This document shows positions 36,686-46,200 of a stretch of DNA of 64,000 nucleotides, piece by piece. The stretch spans positions 744,001 to 808,000 of the forward strand of contig NZ_JAAXMS010000002.1 in the NCBI RefSeq assembly GCF_012290005.1, written 5' to 3'. The translations under genes and the position numbers were made by a program. How positions within the stretch are numbered: the stretch's first letter is position 1; each line of letters starts with the position of its first letter. The DNA comes from Crateriforma spongiae. Lineage in GTDB: Bacteria > Planctomycetota > Planctomycetia > Pirellulales > Pirellulaceae. The notes below the pieces were generated by a model. That model was not told the DNA's origin and did no database searches. It saw only the letters and a program-made list of their open reading frames with translations.

Positions 36686-38401
36686 CTATTCCTGGCGGGT
36701 GTAGACCGCCGGATAGACAAACGACGGTTCCCAAGGCGGCAGTAGGTACGTCCACTGTTCCGACACGGGTTCACCCGCGCTGATCAACTGGACTTCCAAT
36801 TCCACCGGGCCATCGCCCTCGGGAATCACCTCGGCCCGCAAGATCCAATCGCCCTGTTCGGTCCGCTTCAGCGTTGGGTTTTTCATCACACCACGCACCG
36901 CCGATGTTTGCGCTTGCGGAGGCGAATCGGCTGGAAGCCCACGAATCGACGGACCGGCAAACCGGACTTCGATCCCGATCACCGCATCGGCCACTGTTGT
37001 GTCAGTCGCCCGCGCGTCGGCCGCATCCTGCTCGGACGACTCCGCCTGTTTCGGCGGAACCGATCGATCCGGTCGTGTCACGTCCAGATTGGTGGCCCGG
37101 GCCAGCGCGTTGTGCTGCGGCGGATCGCCGGCAAAGAAATGGATGTCGTATTCCAGATTCACCGGTTGGCCCACCTCCGGCGTTTCCTTTGGTAACCAAT
37201 AGGCGCCCAGGTTATCAACGCCTTCATGCGCGCCGGGCAATTCCAACAGTTCAATCGATCCCTCGGTCCAAGGCCTTTTGGGGACCACCCACAAACTGGG
37301 ACGCATGTCGTACCGCGCGTTGTGGTCGTCGTAATGAAAGAATGCACGGTTCCGCTGGATCAATCCAAAGCCCAACAACTGTTCGACCTCGGTCGACGTC
37401 ACCGATGGGTAATCCTGGCGAGCAAACGGACGCCAACGCCACTGCAACTGGTCGGTCCGGATCAACAATCCGTCACTGTCATGCACACCAGGCCTGGCGT
37501 CCTTGGGGGGCCCTTTCAATCCGTCGCCCCACATCCACATGCTGGTCAGTGGTGCGTAGGCGACCTTGTCCGGTACGCGGCGGAAATACAACTCGGCCTC
37601 CACCGACAACCGCGTGTCGGTTTCGCCGGGAAACAAGCGGAACCGATACGCGCCGCTGACACTGGGGCTGTCCAAGTGCGCCAGAATCGTCAACGAATCA
37701 TCCTCGGCGGCGGGCAGCGTGATCCAAAACGCGCGAAAGTCAGGAAACTCCTCCACCTTCTGCATCGCGATATCGATCGCGATGCCGCGTGCCGACGCCC
37801 CATAAACACAGTCACCGCTGCGTCCGCGAAAATAACTGGAACCCAAAAAGCTCAAGACTTCTTCGGCGCGGTCGGTCCCGGGAAACTGTCCGATCAATTT
37901 CACCCCGGCATGTCCGGCGGCCGGGATCGCTGATTCCTCCAACGGCGATTGGTATTCAAAGTCCTTCTTGCTGAACTTGATCCGTTGGCAAATCGGTTGG
38001 TCCCCGGCACTGGGGATCAGCGTGAACAGTTCGACACGATCGACTTGGACGAAGCCGCGATGAAATGTTTCGAACCAAAACGGAAGGCCTTGATTCCACC
38101 ACGTGGCGCGACGATGACGAAACCCGACTTTGATGTAATCGTCATAGCTCCACGAGTCCAACGGCTGGGGCAACGGGTCGGTCGGAACACAGTCATATAA
38201 CGACGCGGACTGTGCCAGCGATTTCAAATCATCAAAATCACGAACCTTGATGTATTGGTCCAGATAGGTCGTCCCGCCATCGGCGGTCGGTGCAAATCGG
38301 CTGACCACGGCGTCATCGGCTGCGGTCGTGGTCTGGGCCAACAACAGCACCCACGCCACATAAACCAACCACCGCACCGGAGCATGAAAGAAACGCATCA
38401 A
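36686..38401 (-). CDS. opgG: periplasmic glucan biosynthesis protein OpgG/OpgD (MdoG family)
   Basis: 571 residues with a signal peptide (VRWLVYVAWVLLLAQTTTA, cleavage near A-D). Family landmarks in order: YDDYIKVGFRHRRATWW, the periplasmic beta-sandwich with RVELFTLIPSAGDQ, SYFRGRSGDCVYGASARGIAID, LTSMWMWGDGLKGPPKDARPGVHDSDGLLI, then the C-terminal immunoglobulin-like domain with WVVPKRPWTEGSIELLELPG. OpgG and OpgD shape osmoregulated periplasmic glucans (beta-1,2 backbone) in proteobacteria; E. coli OpgD was shown to be a beta-1,2-glucanase (GH186). OpgG or OpgD cannot be told apart by eye. Downstream of the GH144 gene on the same strand (116-base gap) and near divergent opgH. Confidence 0.9.
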   Translation of the reverse strand: MMRFFHAPVRWLVYVAWVLLLAQTTTAADDAVVSRFAPTADGGTTYLDQYIKVRDFDDLKSLAQSASLYDCVPTDPLPQPLDSWSYDDYIKVGFRHRRATWWNQGLPFWFETFHRGFVQVDRVELFTLIPSAGDQPICQRIKFSKKDFEYQSPLEESAIPAAGHAGVKLIGQFPGTDRAEEVLSFLGSSYFRGRSGDCVYGASARGIAIDIAMQKVEEFPDFRAFWITLPAAEDDSLTILAHLDSPSVSGAYRFRLFPGETDTRLSVEAELYFRRVPDKVAYAPLTSMWMWGDGLKGPPKDARPGVHDSDGLLIRTDQLQWRWRPFARQDYPSVTSTEVEQLLGFGLIQRNRAFFHYDDHNARYDMRPSLWVVPKRPWTEGSIELLELPGAHEGVDNLGAYWLPKETPEVGQPVNLEYDIHFFAGDPPQHNALARATNLDVTRPDRSVPPKQAESSEQDAADARATDTTVADAVIGIEVRFAGPSIRGLPADSPPQAQTSAVRGVMKNPTLKRTEQGDWILRAEVIPEGDGPVELEVQLISAGEPVSEQWTYLLPPWEPSFVYPAVYTRQE

Positions 38402-38517
38402 CGAGGCACCGAATGAGGAGCAGAAGCATCAGAAAAGCCGATGCATTTTGCCCACGCTGCCAGATCTGGCAATCCGTCTACCGTGCCCCGCGCGCCCGAC
38501 TAAGCCGCCGCTGCCGC

Positions 38518-39915
38518 CTAGGCCGCCGCTGCGCGGAAACCGGCCAGCGACAGTGCACGCCGTGCGGCCGGATGCTGCATGAAGGGTCTCCAAACCTGAT
38601 CGCCGAACAGATTGGACGCCATTAACAGGGTGATTCCGGTGTCGATACCGATCACATCGGGGTTCACCCAACCGTTGGCCGGGTTGAACGCGTTGACGAA
38701 TCCATACCGACCATAGACGGCGTCGCCAAAGGCCTGTCGCTGATATTGCAACGTGTGCATTGCCGACTGTGGCACAATCGCCAACGCTCCGCCCGCCGCA
38801 CTGGGAACGATCGTCCCATCAATGCCACGATCCGGTCGCGCCGGCCCGTCGTGATAGGGTCCGCCCCAGTCGCGATACCCGTGGGCGCTGTCGCTGCTGG
38901 TGATCCCCCACAGGTCTTCGCCGTAGTGGCCCATGCGATGCGGATCCGCGGTCGCCAAATCTTTCATGAATTGTTGATGGGCGCGATGGGCCACCTGGGC
39001 GTTCTGCCAAAAACTGCGGCCCCCGGCGGACACCAGACGCCGAAAATCAAAGAACGCCGTCGGATACTGGTGAACAAACAACGGCGGGTACGACATGAAC
39101 GGTTGCCCCTGGTGGTGCAGCACCGGCCCCCGCTGCCACGCTTCCCAGCACCGTGCCGGGATCGGCGACTGCGGTGCACCGATCGCCAGCAGCACCAAAA
39201 TCGTCAGCTCGCTGAACGTGTCCCACTGAGCCGGCAAAATGCCGATCTCCGGCGTGTACCCCATGTGCAAACAATCGTTGTCGCCCAGCAACCATCGCCA
39301 ATCGACCCGCTGATAGATCTCGTCCGCCGCATCGGAAATCACGCGATCATTCGCGTAGATCATCTGAGCGTGCATTGCACCGGCGATCAGCAATGCGGTG
39401 TCGATGGACGAAGCTTCACTGCGCAGCGCTCGACGCCCCGTGCGTCGGTCGACAAAGTGGTACAGAAAGCCACGTTCATGCTGGACGCGATCTCGAAGCG
39501 ACACCATCAACTTGGCAACGCGGTCTCGCGCCAAACCGGGACTGACCCAACCGTTCTGGCCTGCCAAGGCGTGGGCGGACAATCCGAAGCCGCATGCCGC
39601 CATGCTGGCGTGATCACTGAATCCGCTGCCGTCAACGCGTCCGCGGTCGGCAATCAGCCCCGTGTCCGGATCGGCGGCGTCGACAAAGTACTGGTAACAG
39701 CGTTGACGCAAATCGTCCAAGAACGCTGACTGTTGTTCGGTCATTCCGCCGTCCCGCATGTCGCGACTTTGCCCCGGCCACCGACCATCGGACCGGCGCA
39801 CTGGCAGATCATCGTTCACCGATGACTCGATCGCGGCAATCCAAGCGGGCGTACCGACACCAATCAGCGTCGAACCGGCGGCCGCGCCGGACAAAAGAAA
39901 GCGTCGTCGAAACAT
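38518..39915 (-). CDS. GH144-type endo-beta-1,2-glucanase family protein (Glycoamylase domain), Tat-like signal
   Basis: 465 residues from the ATG at 39915 (39927 and 39963 are alternatives). FRRRFLLSGAAAGSTLIG is a twin-arginine-like signal ending near GTPAWIAA. The body is the (alpha/alpha)6 'Glycoamylase' domain: SSIDTALLIAGAMHA, QWDTFSELTILVLLAIGAP, HQYPTAFFDFR, YGEDLWGITSSDSAHGYRDWGG, DGTIVPSAAGGALAIVPQ, and YGRYGFVNAFNPANGWV near the end. Characterised GH144 members cut beta-1,2-glucan internally, which agrees with opgG and opgH next door. It could trim or recycle the periplasmic glucan. The enzyme activity is inferred from family, not proven. Confidence 0.85.
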   Translation of the reverse strand: MFRRRFLLSGAAAGSTLIGVGTPAWIAAIESSVNDDLPVRRSDGRWPGQSRDMRDGGMTEQQSAFLDDLRQRCYQYFVDAADPDTGLIADRGRVDGSGFSDHASMAACGFGLSAHALAGQNGWVSPGLARDRVAKLMVSLRDRVQHERGFLYHFVDRRTGRRALRSEASSIDTALLIAGAMHAQMIYANDRVISDAADEIYQRVDWRWLLGDNDCLHMGYTPEIGILPAQWDTFSELTILVLLAIGAPQSPIPARCWEAWQRGPVLHHQGQPFMSYPPLFVHQYPTAFFDFRRLVSAGGRSFWQNAQVAHRAHQQFMKDLATADPHRMGHYGEDLWGITSSDSAHGYRDWGGPYHDGPARPDRGIDGTIVPSAAGGALAIVPQSAMHTLQYQRQAFGDAVYGRYGFVNAFNPANGWVNPDVIGIDTGITLLMASNLFGDQVWRPFMQHPAARRALSLAGFRAAAA

Positions 39916-40623
39916 TTCCGGCACCATCGAAGGCGGGGGCAACCGGGGCGCAAGGGGATGCACCGGAGGCGGGGGGGTGGGGATCGAAACAGGCGGGAAC
40001 TGTCCGCGTTAGCCCAGTTTGCTAACCGCCTAACGGAAGCCTAGGCAACACAACATCGGCACCAACGGGACGGGACCGCACGATAGTGGCTTCGCATGGA
40101 ATTCACAAGTTGAATCTTGCGACCCGCCCTTTACGCCTTTCCGGTCTTCACGGCTGCTGCGTTTCCCGGGATTCGCCACCCACACGGCGTCGCGATCACG
40201 GCACCTGGAATCTCCGCTGCCCGCCTCACCACCGCGCCAAGATCCGATTTTTGGGCATGGGTTTTGCGACCGTCAGAACCGACAGTTTTGATGCCGTTTA
40301 CTTCACAAATTCACGTTTGTCGCACGGTGGAACCATCGATCGTTGGAATGCCCGAACGCCCTTGCGTTTGCCCTTAAACACAATGGCGCCAGATCCGGCT
40401 TTTCCGGCGACGCAGAACCGCCAAAAGATAGGTTGAGGTGACCGGCCCGAACGCCGATTTTCTGAAGGGAACATAACGTCGCACCGGAGTCACGGGTTTC
40501 GCAAGATTCCAAAACTTCTCATTGCGACGCAACCGTTTCCCTTTCAGACGTGACGCGAACCGAACGACCGCAAACCGCAACTTTTCTCCCCCTCTTTTCT
40601 GTTTTGTTTCAGTCGAGAAAGCC
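39916..40623. other. divergent promoter/leader region of the opg locus
   Basis: 708 bases without a supported gene, between the GH144 gene (minus) and the 169-residue gene (plus). It becomes A/T-richer from about 40230. A small inverted repeat TCGCAA (40499-40504) / TTGCGA (40522-40527) and a pyrimidine-rich run before the ATG at 40624 are present. The length suggests regulation of both directions. Confidence 0.5.
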
Positions 40624-41133
40624 ATGAATCTGACGACCGAACCGACTGGCGCCCTGACCATTGCCCCCCCGGCCGCCGATGCCCGGACGAGCGATTCGCC
40701 GGCATCCGCGATCGATCGCGCCCTGATCGCCGCCGCGAATTACTTGCGGCACTGCGGCATCCATCACCCCGATGTGTTGCGTGATGAATGCCACCGCTTG
40801 GTCGAAACCGCTCGGCAACGGTTGAACGCCGGTGGCGACGCGGGATCAATCGACGATGAACGACTGTCCGGCCTGACGCTGGACTTGGCCTTCGAATCCG
40901 TCGCCACCAAACACCAACAAACGTCTACTCCGACGCAACAAGTTGTCATTCCCACGATCCAGCCCCGCGCATTGGTCACCAACACCACCCCCGGTCTGAT
41001 CGGACCGCTGCGGATCGATTGGTGGGTGGCGCGACTGCAATCGACCACGCTGGGACGCTGGATTTTGTCGACCGGTTCCGTTCGCGTTCCTTCGAACCAC
41101 TGGAGTCACGATGACGCGCGACACAGCAAGTGA
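40624..41133 (+). CDS. protein of unknown function overlapping opgH
   Basis: 169 residues from the ATG at 40624; the frame is open to 40522 but the N-terminal Arg-rich extension is unlikely. No signal peptide or membrane helix. The first ~25 residues are low-complexity, then a helical stretch AIDRALIAAANYLRHCGIHHPDVLRDECHRLVETARQRLNAG; the centre is Thr/Gln-rich, and the end LRIDWWVARLQSTTLGRWILSTGSVRVP is aromatic. Its last 23 bases overlap the opgH start, so the two are translationally coupled. The overlap argues for a role with OpgH, such as regulation or complex assembly (inference). Family not recognised. Confidence 0.72.
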   Translation: MNLTTEPTGALTIAPPAADARTSDSPASAIDRALIAAANYLRHCGIHHPDVLRDECHRLVETARQRLNAGGDAGSIDDERLSGLTLDLAFESVATKHQQTSTPTQQVVIPTIQPRALVTNTTPGLIGPLRIDWWVARLQSTTLGRWILSTGSVRVPSNHWSHDDARHSK

Positions 41134-43156
41134 TGCCGCCGGCACCCACGCGGCGCGTTGGCTGATCGGCGCCGCCACGTTCGTGCTGTCGGTCCTGGGC
41201 ATTGCCGCCTATGTCCGCAGCGTCGCGTCGGGCGGACCGGAACGTGGATTTGACTGGGGCGAACTCGGTTTCTGGGATGCGGCATCGGCGGCCCTGTTCG
41301 CCGTTCTGTGGACTTGGATCGCGTTTTCGTTTTGTGTCGCGACTTTTGGGTTTTGTCGCCGCGTCTTTTCCGCGTCGCGTCCAACATGGTCCCGCGACGG
41401 ACAGCCGAAACAGCCGCTGAAAACCGCGGTGCTGGTCCCGGTGTACAACGAATCGCCCGACGACGTGTTCGCGCGGATCGAAGCGATGATGCGCGGAATC
41501 GCCCGAGAATCGGCCCACAACCCGGGGATCGAGTTCGACTTTTTCGTGCTCAGCGACAGCACCAACGTCGACACTTGGTTGGCCGAAGAACAAACTTGGG
41601 CAAGCTTGCGGGACCGATTGCCGGCCGATGTGTCAGAAGTGTGCCGCGTGTTTTATCGACACCGCAACGAAAACAAGGGCCGCAAAGCGGGCAACATCGC
41701 CGACTTTTGTCACCGTTGGTCCCAGCCCTATCCGTTCATGATCGTATTGGACGCCGACAGCTTGATGTCGCCATCGGCGATGTTCGAAATGACACGGCGA
41801 ATGGATGCCGATCCGCGGCTGGGGATCTTACAAGTTCCTCCCGCACCGATCGGACGCGCGTCGTTGTTTGCACGTCTTCAGCAGTTTGCAGCGCAGGCGT
41901 ACGGCCCGGTCTTTGTCGAAGGCTTCGATGCTTGGGCGGGCGACCAAGGCAATTACTGGGGACACAACGCGATCATTCGCGTCGAAGCGTTCTGTCAGTG
42001 CTGCGATCTGCCCGTGTTGCCCGGACAAGCGCCGCTGGGCGGTGAAATCCTGTCACACGATTTTGTCGAAGCCGCATTGATGGTTCGCCGTGGCTGGAAA
42101 GTTCGCTTGGCCACCGATCTGGCCGGCAGCTACGAAGAATGCCCGACGACGCTGACCGATTACGCCCAGCGCGACCAGCGTTGGTGTCAAGGTAATTTGC
42201 AACACAGCCGATTGGTCGTCAGCGAAGGCTTTCACCCGGTCAGCCGACTGCACTTCGCCAGCGGCGTGATGTCCTATGTGGCATCGCCACTTTGGATCCT
42301 GTTCACCGTGACGTGCTTGGCCGGACGGGCGTTGGATCAACCAGTCGCGTCGGCGGATTGGTTCGACCGTTTCGGACGCTTCGCGTTGTTCGGCGTCGCG
42401 ATGGTCATGCTGTTGATCCCCAAAGCCTATGGCGTGGCGGAAATCTGGCTGTCGGGACGTTCCACGCAATTCGGCGGTGCGATTCGCGTCGCGCTGTCTG
42501 CGGTTCTGGAAACCGTCATGTCGGTGCTGCTGTCACCCATCATGGCCGTGCTGCATAGCCGATTCGTCGTCTCCACCCTTCGCGGCCGCAAGGTCCACTG
42601 GGGTGCCCAACAGCGTGACGAACACGGCGTGACACTGGGACAAGCGGCCAGCGATTTCGGCGGCATGACGGCGATCGGCATCCTGGCCACCGCGGCGGTC
42701 GCCTACGCCGCCCCGCCGCTGTTGCCTTGGTTTGTTCCGATCTTGGCCGGTTGGTTGTTGGCGATCCCGCTGGCGATGATGTTGGGCAGTCGAGGCCTTG
42801 GCGTTGCGATGCAGCGTTTGGGACTGCTGATCATCCCAGAGGAAACCGATTCGCCACGGCTGTACGACGATTTCAAAGTCGCGTTGGATCAAAACGTTTC
42901 ACCGAAACAGGACACTGCACCGGAGCGTGCGTTGCACCGACTGTTGCGTGACCCCGCGTTTCTGTTGACCCACCAACAAGTCGTCTCGGCCAGCGAAAGT
43001 GCGGTCACCTTGTCCGACGAAGACCGACACGAAGTGCTGCGACACTACGACATCGGAATCGACGAAATCCCGGCACCTTTGCAGCGTCGCATGCTGTGTG
43101 ACGTCGGGCTGCTGCGGCAAATGCACGTCGGCAGCCTGTCACGCCTGAGCGCCTAA
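41111..43156 (+). CDS. opgH: glucans biosynthesis glucosyltransferase H
   Basis: 681 residues, an inner-membrane GT2 glucosyltransferase that makes the glucan backbone from UDP-glucose and extrudes it. Two N-terminal membrane helices (WLIGAATFVLSVLGIAAYV; AALFAVLWTWIAFSFCVATFGF), then the cytoplasmic GT2 domain: LVPVYNESPDDVF, LDADSLMSP with D214 and D216, and RDQRWCQGN (about residues 354-362, the QxxRW-type acceptor motif). Four to six further helices and a cytoplasmic C-terminal tail of ~90 residues follow. It is shorter than the ~850 residues of E. coli OpgH because the N-terminal cytoplasmic part is missing. It overlaps the preceding gene by 23 bases. Confidence 0.93.
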   Translation: MTRDTASDAAGTHAARWLIGAATFVLSVLGIAAYVRSVASGGPERGFDWGELGFWDAASAALFAVLWTWIAFSFCVATFGFCRRVFSASRPTWSRDGQPKQPLKTAVLVPVYNESPDDVFARIEAMMRGIARESAHNPGIEFDFFVLSDSTNVDTWLAEEQTWASLRDRLPADVSEVCRVFYRHRNENKGRKAGNIADFCHRWSQPYPFMIVLDADSLMSPSAMFEMTRRMDADPRLGILQVPPAPIGRASLFARLQQFAAQAYGPVFVEGFDAWAGDQGNYWGHNAIIRVEAFCQCCDLPVLPGQAPLGGEILSHDFVEAALMVRRGWKVRLATDLAGSYEECPTTLTDYAQRDQRWCQGNLQHSRLVVSEGFHPVSRLHFASGVMSYVASPLWILFTVTCLAGRALDQPVASADWFDRFGRFALFGVAMVMLLIPKAYGVAEIWLSGRSTQFGGAIRVALSAVLETVMSVLLSPIMAVLHSRFVVSTLRGRKVHWGAQQRDEHGVTLGQAASDFGGMTAIGILATAAVAYAAPPLLPWFVPILAGWLLAIPLAMMLGSRGLGVAMQRLGLLIIPEETDSPRLYDDFKVALDQNVSPKQDTAPERALHRLLRDPAFLLTHQQVVSASESAVTLSDEDRHEVLRHYDIGIDEIPAPLQRRMLCDVGLLRQMHVGSLSRLSA

Positions 43157-43167
43157 TCTCCCCCTGA

Positions 43168-43261
43168 GCCGCCGGCCGTTAGGCCTCGGGACCCCAATTC
43201 CCTAGCCGCCGGCCGTCAGGCCTCGGGAACCCCATCCCCCGCCCCACCGGCCGGCCTCGGG
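43168..43261. repeat. short intergenic repeat, two full copies and one partial
   Basis: A 24-base unit containing GGCCGTTAGGCCTCGGGA occurs at 43168-43191 and 43205-43228, differing at one base (T/C), with starts 37 bases apart. A truncated third copy is at 43247-43261. Each holds the small dyad GGCC-GTTA-GGCC. It fills the gap between convergent opgH and the giant DUF11 gene, so it may act as a bidirectional terminator or be a dispersed genomic repeat. Confidence 0.8.
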
Positions 43262-43269
43262 CCAACCCA

Positions 43270-46200
43270 TCAACGCGCCAAAAACAGCCGCTTGGTCAAC
43301 AACCGCGGCGCCCGGATCAACAACTCGAACCGGTCGTCTTCGTCCACTCCGCCGTTGCCCGGCGTGCTGTCGATGTCCACCTGATCCGCCGCCACCACCT
43401 CGATCGGCATCGTTTTCACACCGCGTTCGTCCACCACGGCTATGAACGTCAGGGTGCCGGATTGGCCCGCGGCCAGCGAACCCAAATTCCACGTCCCGCT
43501 GGCGGTGTCATAAGCCCCGCGTCCCGCCTGGACACTGACCAACGACATGCCATCGGGCAACATCGTTTCCAACACCAGCCCGGTCGCCCCGTCGGGTCCG
43601 TCGTTGGTCGCGGTGAATTCGATGGTCACACGGTCGCCTTCCAGTGGTTCATCGTTATCGATCGTCCCGGTCACCGACACGTCGATCAGCACCGGCGTGA
43701 CGGCCGCGTCGTCCAAATCGTCCTCGCCGACCACCCCGTTGCCCGGCGTGCTGTCGGGATCGAACTGGCGAACCGAACTGACCTCCGCCGTCACGGACTG
43801 AACGTCCCGACCGTCGATCGTGGTCAGCAATCGCAACGTCGCGGAAGATCCGTCGACCAGCGAATCAACCGACCACTGACCGGTCGCCGGGTCGTAGGTG
43901 CCAACCGACGGTTGAGCTTCGGCAAACACCAATCCGGCGGGCAACACGGTCGAAACCACGACATCCGTCGCCGCATCGGGTCCCGCATTGTCCAGGGTGA
44001 CGGTAAAGATCACAGGATCACCTTGGTTGGCCGAAGTCCGGTCGGCGGCCACCGCGACGGAAAGATCGGCCACCTGCGTTTCCAAGTCGACGCGTGCGAA
44101 ATCGTCTTCCGCTTCATCGTCGTTGTCGGGCGTGCTATCGGCATCAGGCTGATCCGCCGCGATGACTTCGGCCACGTTCGACGCCGCCGCGACATCGCCG
44201 ACCAATGCTTCGATCGCCAACGTGACTTCGCCACCGGCGTCAAGCGAATCGATCGTCCACAGCCCCGACAGCGGGCTGTAACTGCCGACGCTCGCCGAGG
44301 CGTTTTCAAAAGTCAACGAATCGGGCAACACATCGCGGACCTGAACCCCCGTGGCCCGGGACGGTCCGTCGTTGGTCAATCGCAGCGTGAACGTCACACG
44401 CTGGCCTCGTGTGGGCCGGGCTTCGTCGACGTCTTTGGATAGGGCCAAATCGACCAATTGAGGCGACAGTGAAACGGTGGCGTAATCGTCTTCGTCATCC
44501 AATCCGTTGTCCGGTGTGCTGTCCGGATCAAACTCGCTGGACTGAATGATTTCCGCGACGTTGATCTTCTCGCCGACCGAATCCGCCGTGACGCGAATCT
44601 GTAGTGTCGCCGTCTGCGAAGCGGCCAATGCGGGTATCGACCACTGGCCGTTGGACGCGTTGTACGAACCGGAGCTTGCCGTTGCACCGGAGAACCCCAG
44701 GCCGCTGGGCAAGACATCTCGGACGACGATCGATTCGGCCGCATCAGGTCCGTCATTACGAATTTCCAGGGTAAAGACGGCTTCCTCGCCGACACCGGGC
44801 GTCGCATTGTCGACGGTCTTGGTCAGCGACAGATCGGCCTGCTGAGTCACCAGAGTCACGTCCGCCTGATCATCTTCGCCGTCGACGTCGTTGTCCGGCG
44901 TGCTGTCACGATCCAGTTGATCCGCCGCGATCACTTCTGCCTGATTGACCAGCGTTCCCGGTGAATCCACCAAGACCTCCAGTTGCAGCGTCGCCGATCC
45001 GCCGACGTCGATCTGTGGGACCGCCCACACGCCGCTTGCCGCGTTGAACGATCCCTGCGATTCATTCACGCTGACCAAGGTCACACCGTCGGGCAGTCGG
45101 TCGCGAATCTGGACGCCTGTGGCGGGATCATCGCCGTCATTGCGAACCGTCACGGTGTAAGTGACCGTGCCGCCGACCGACGGTGCCGCGTCACTGACCG
45201 TCTTTTCCAACGACAGATCGATCGCCATCGGCGTGATCGTGGCTTGATCAAAATCGTCTTCGTCTGGATTGCGGTTGCCCGGCGTCGAATCACTGTCCGC
45301 TTGGCCCGCCGCGGTGATCTCCGCCGTGTTGGTTTTCGCCGCCAAAGGATCCGCGGCATCAGCACTGACGCGACCGCGCAGCCCCAGCGTTGCCGTGGAT
45401 CCGACCGCCAAATTGCCGATCGTCCAAATGCCGGTCGTGGCGTTGTAGCTGCCCTGGCTCAAACTGTTGCTGATGTATTCGATCCCCTCGGGCAGCAAAT
45501 CCGTGACCTCCACGCCGACCGCCGGATCGGGCCCGCCGTTGGTGACCGTCAAATCAAAGATGACCACGTCGCCGACATTCGGCCGGTCGTTGTCGACGCC
45601 CTTGACCAGACTCAAATCCGATACCGGCGTCCGTACGGTGACCGCATCCTGGTCGTCTTCGGCTGCAATGTTGTTGTCCGGGGTGCTGTCGGCATCAGGC
45701 TGATCTGCCGCGATGACCTCCGCAACGTTTTCGATCTCCAGGATCTGATCGACTCGAACGACCACGTCGATCGTCGCGGTGCCGCCGACCGCCAAATCGC
45801 CCACCGTCCAAATACTGGTCGACGTATTCAAACTGCCCTGCGACGGCGACGTGCCGCGGGGCGTCAAACCGACCGGCAAGATGTCGCGAACTTGGACGCC
45901 CGTCGCCGGTGACACGCCGTCGTTGCGAACCGTGATCGTGAAAGTGATTTCGTCGCCGACATTCGGCGCGGCGTTGTCGACCGTCTTGGTCAATGACAAA
46001 TCGATTTGTTGGCCGCGAACACCCACCGTCGCCAGATCGTCTTCGGACGCACTGCCGTTACCAGGCGTTGAATCGGGGTCGCGTTGGTCGGCCTCGGTGA
46101 TCTCCGCCGTGTTGGTCAAAGCATCGGTTGATGTCACCGTCGCGATCAGAACCAGTGTGCCGGTCGCCCCACTGGCGATCTGGCCCGCGTTCCACAAGCC

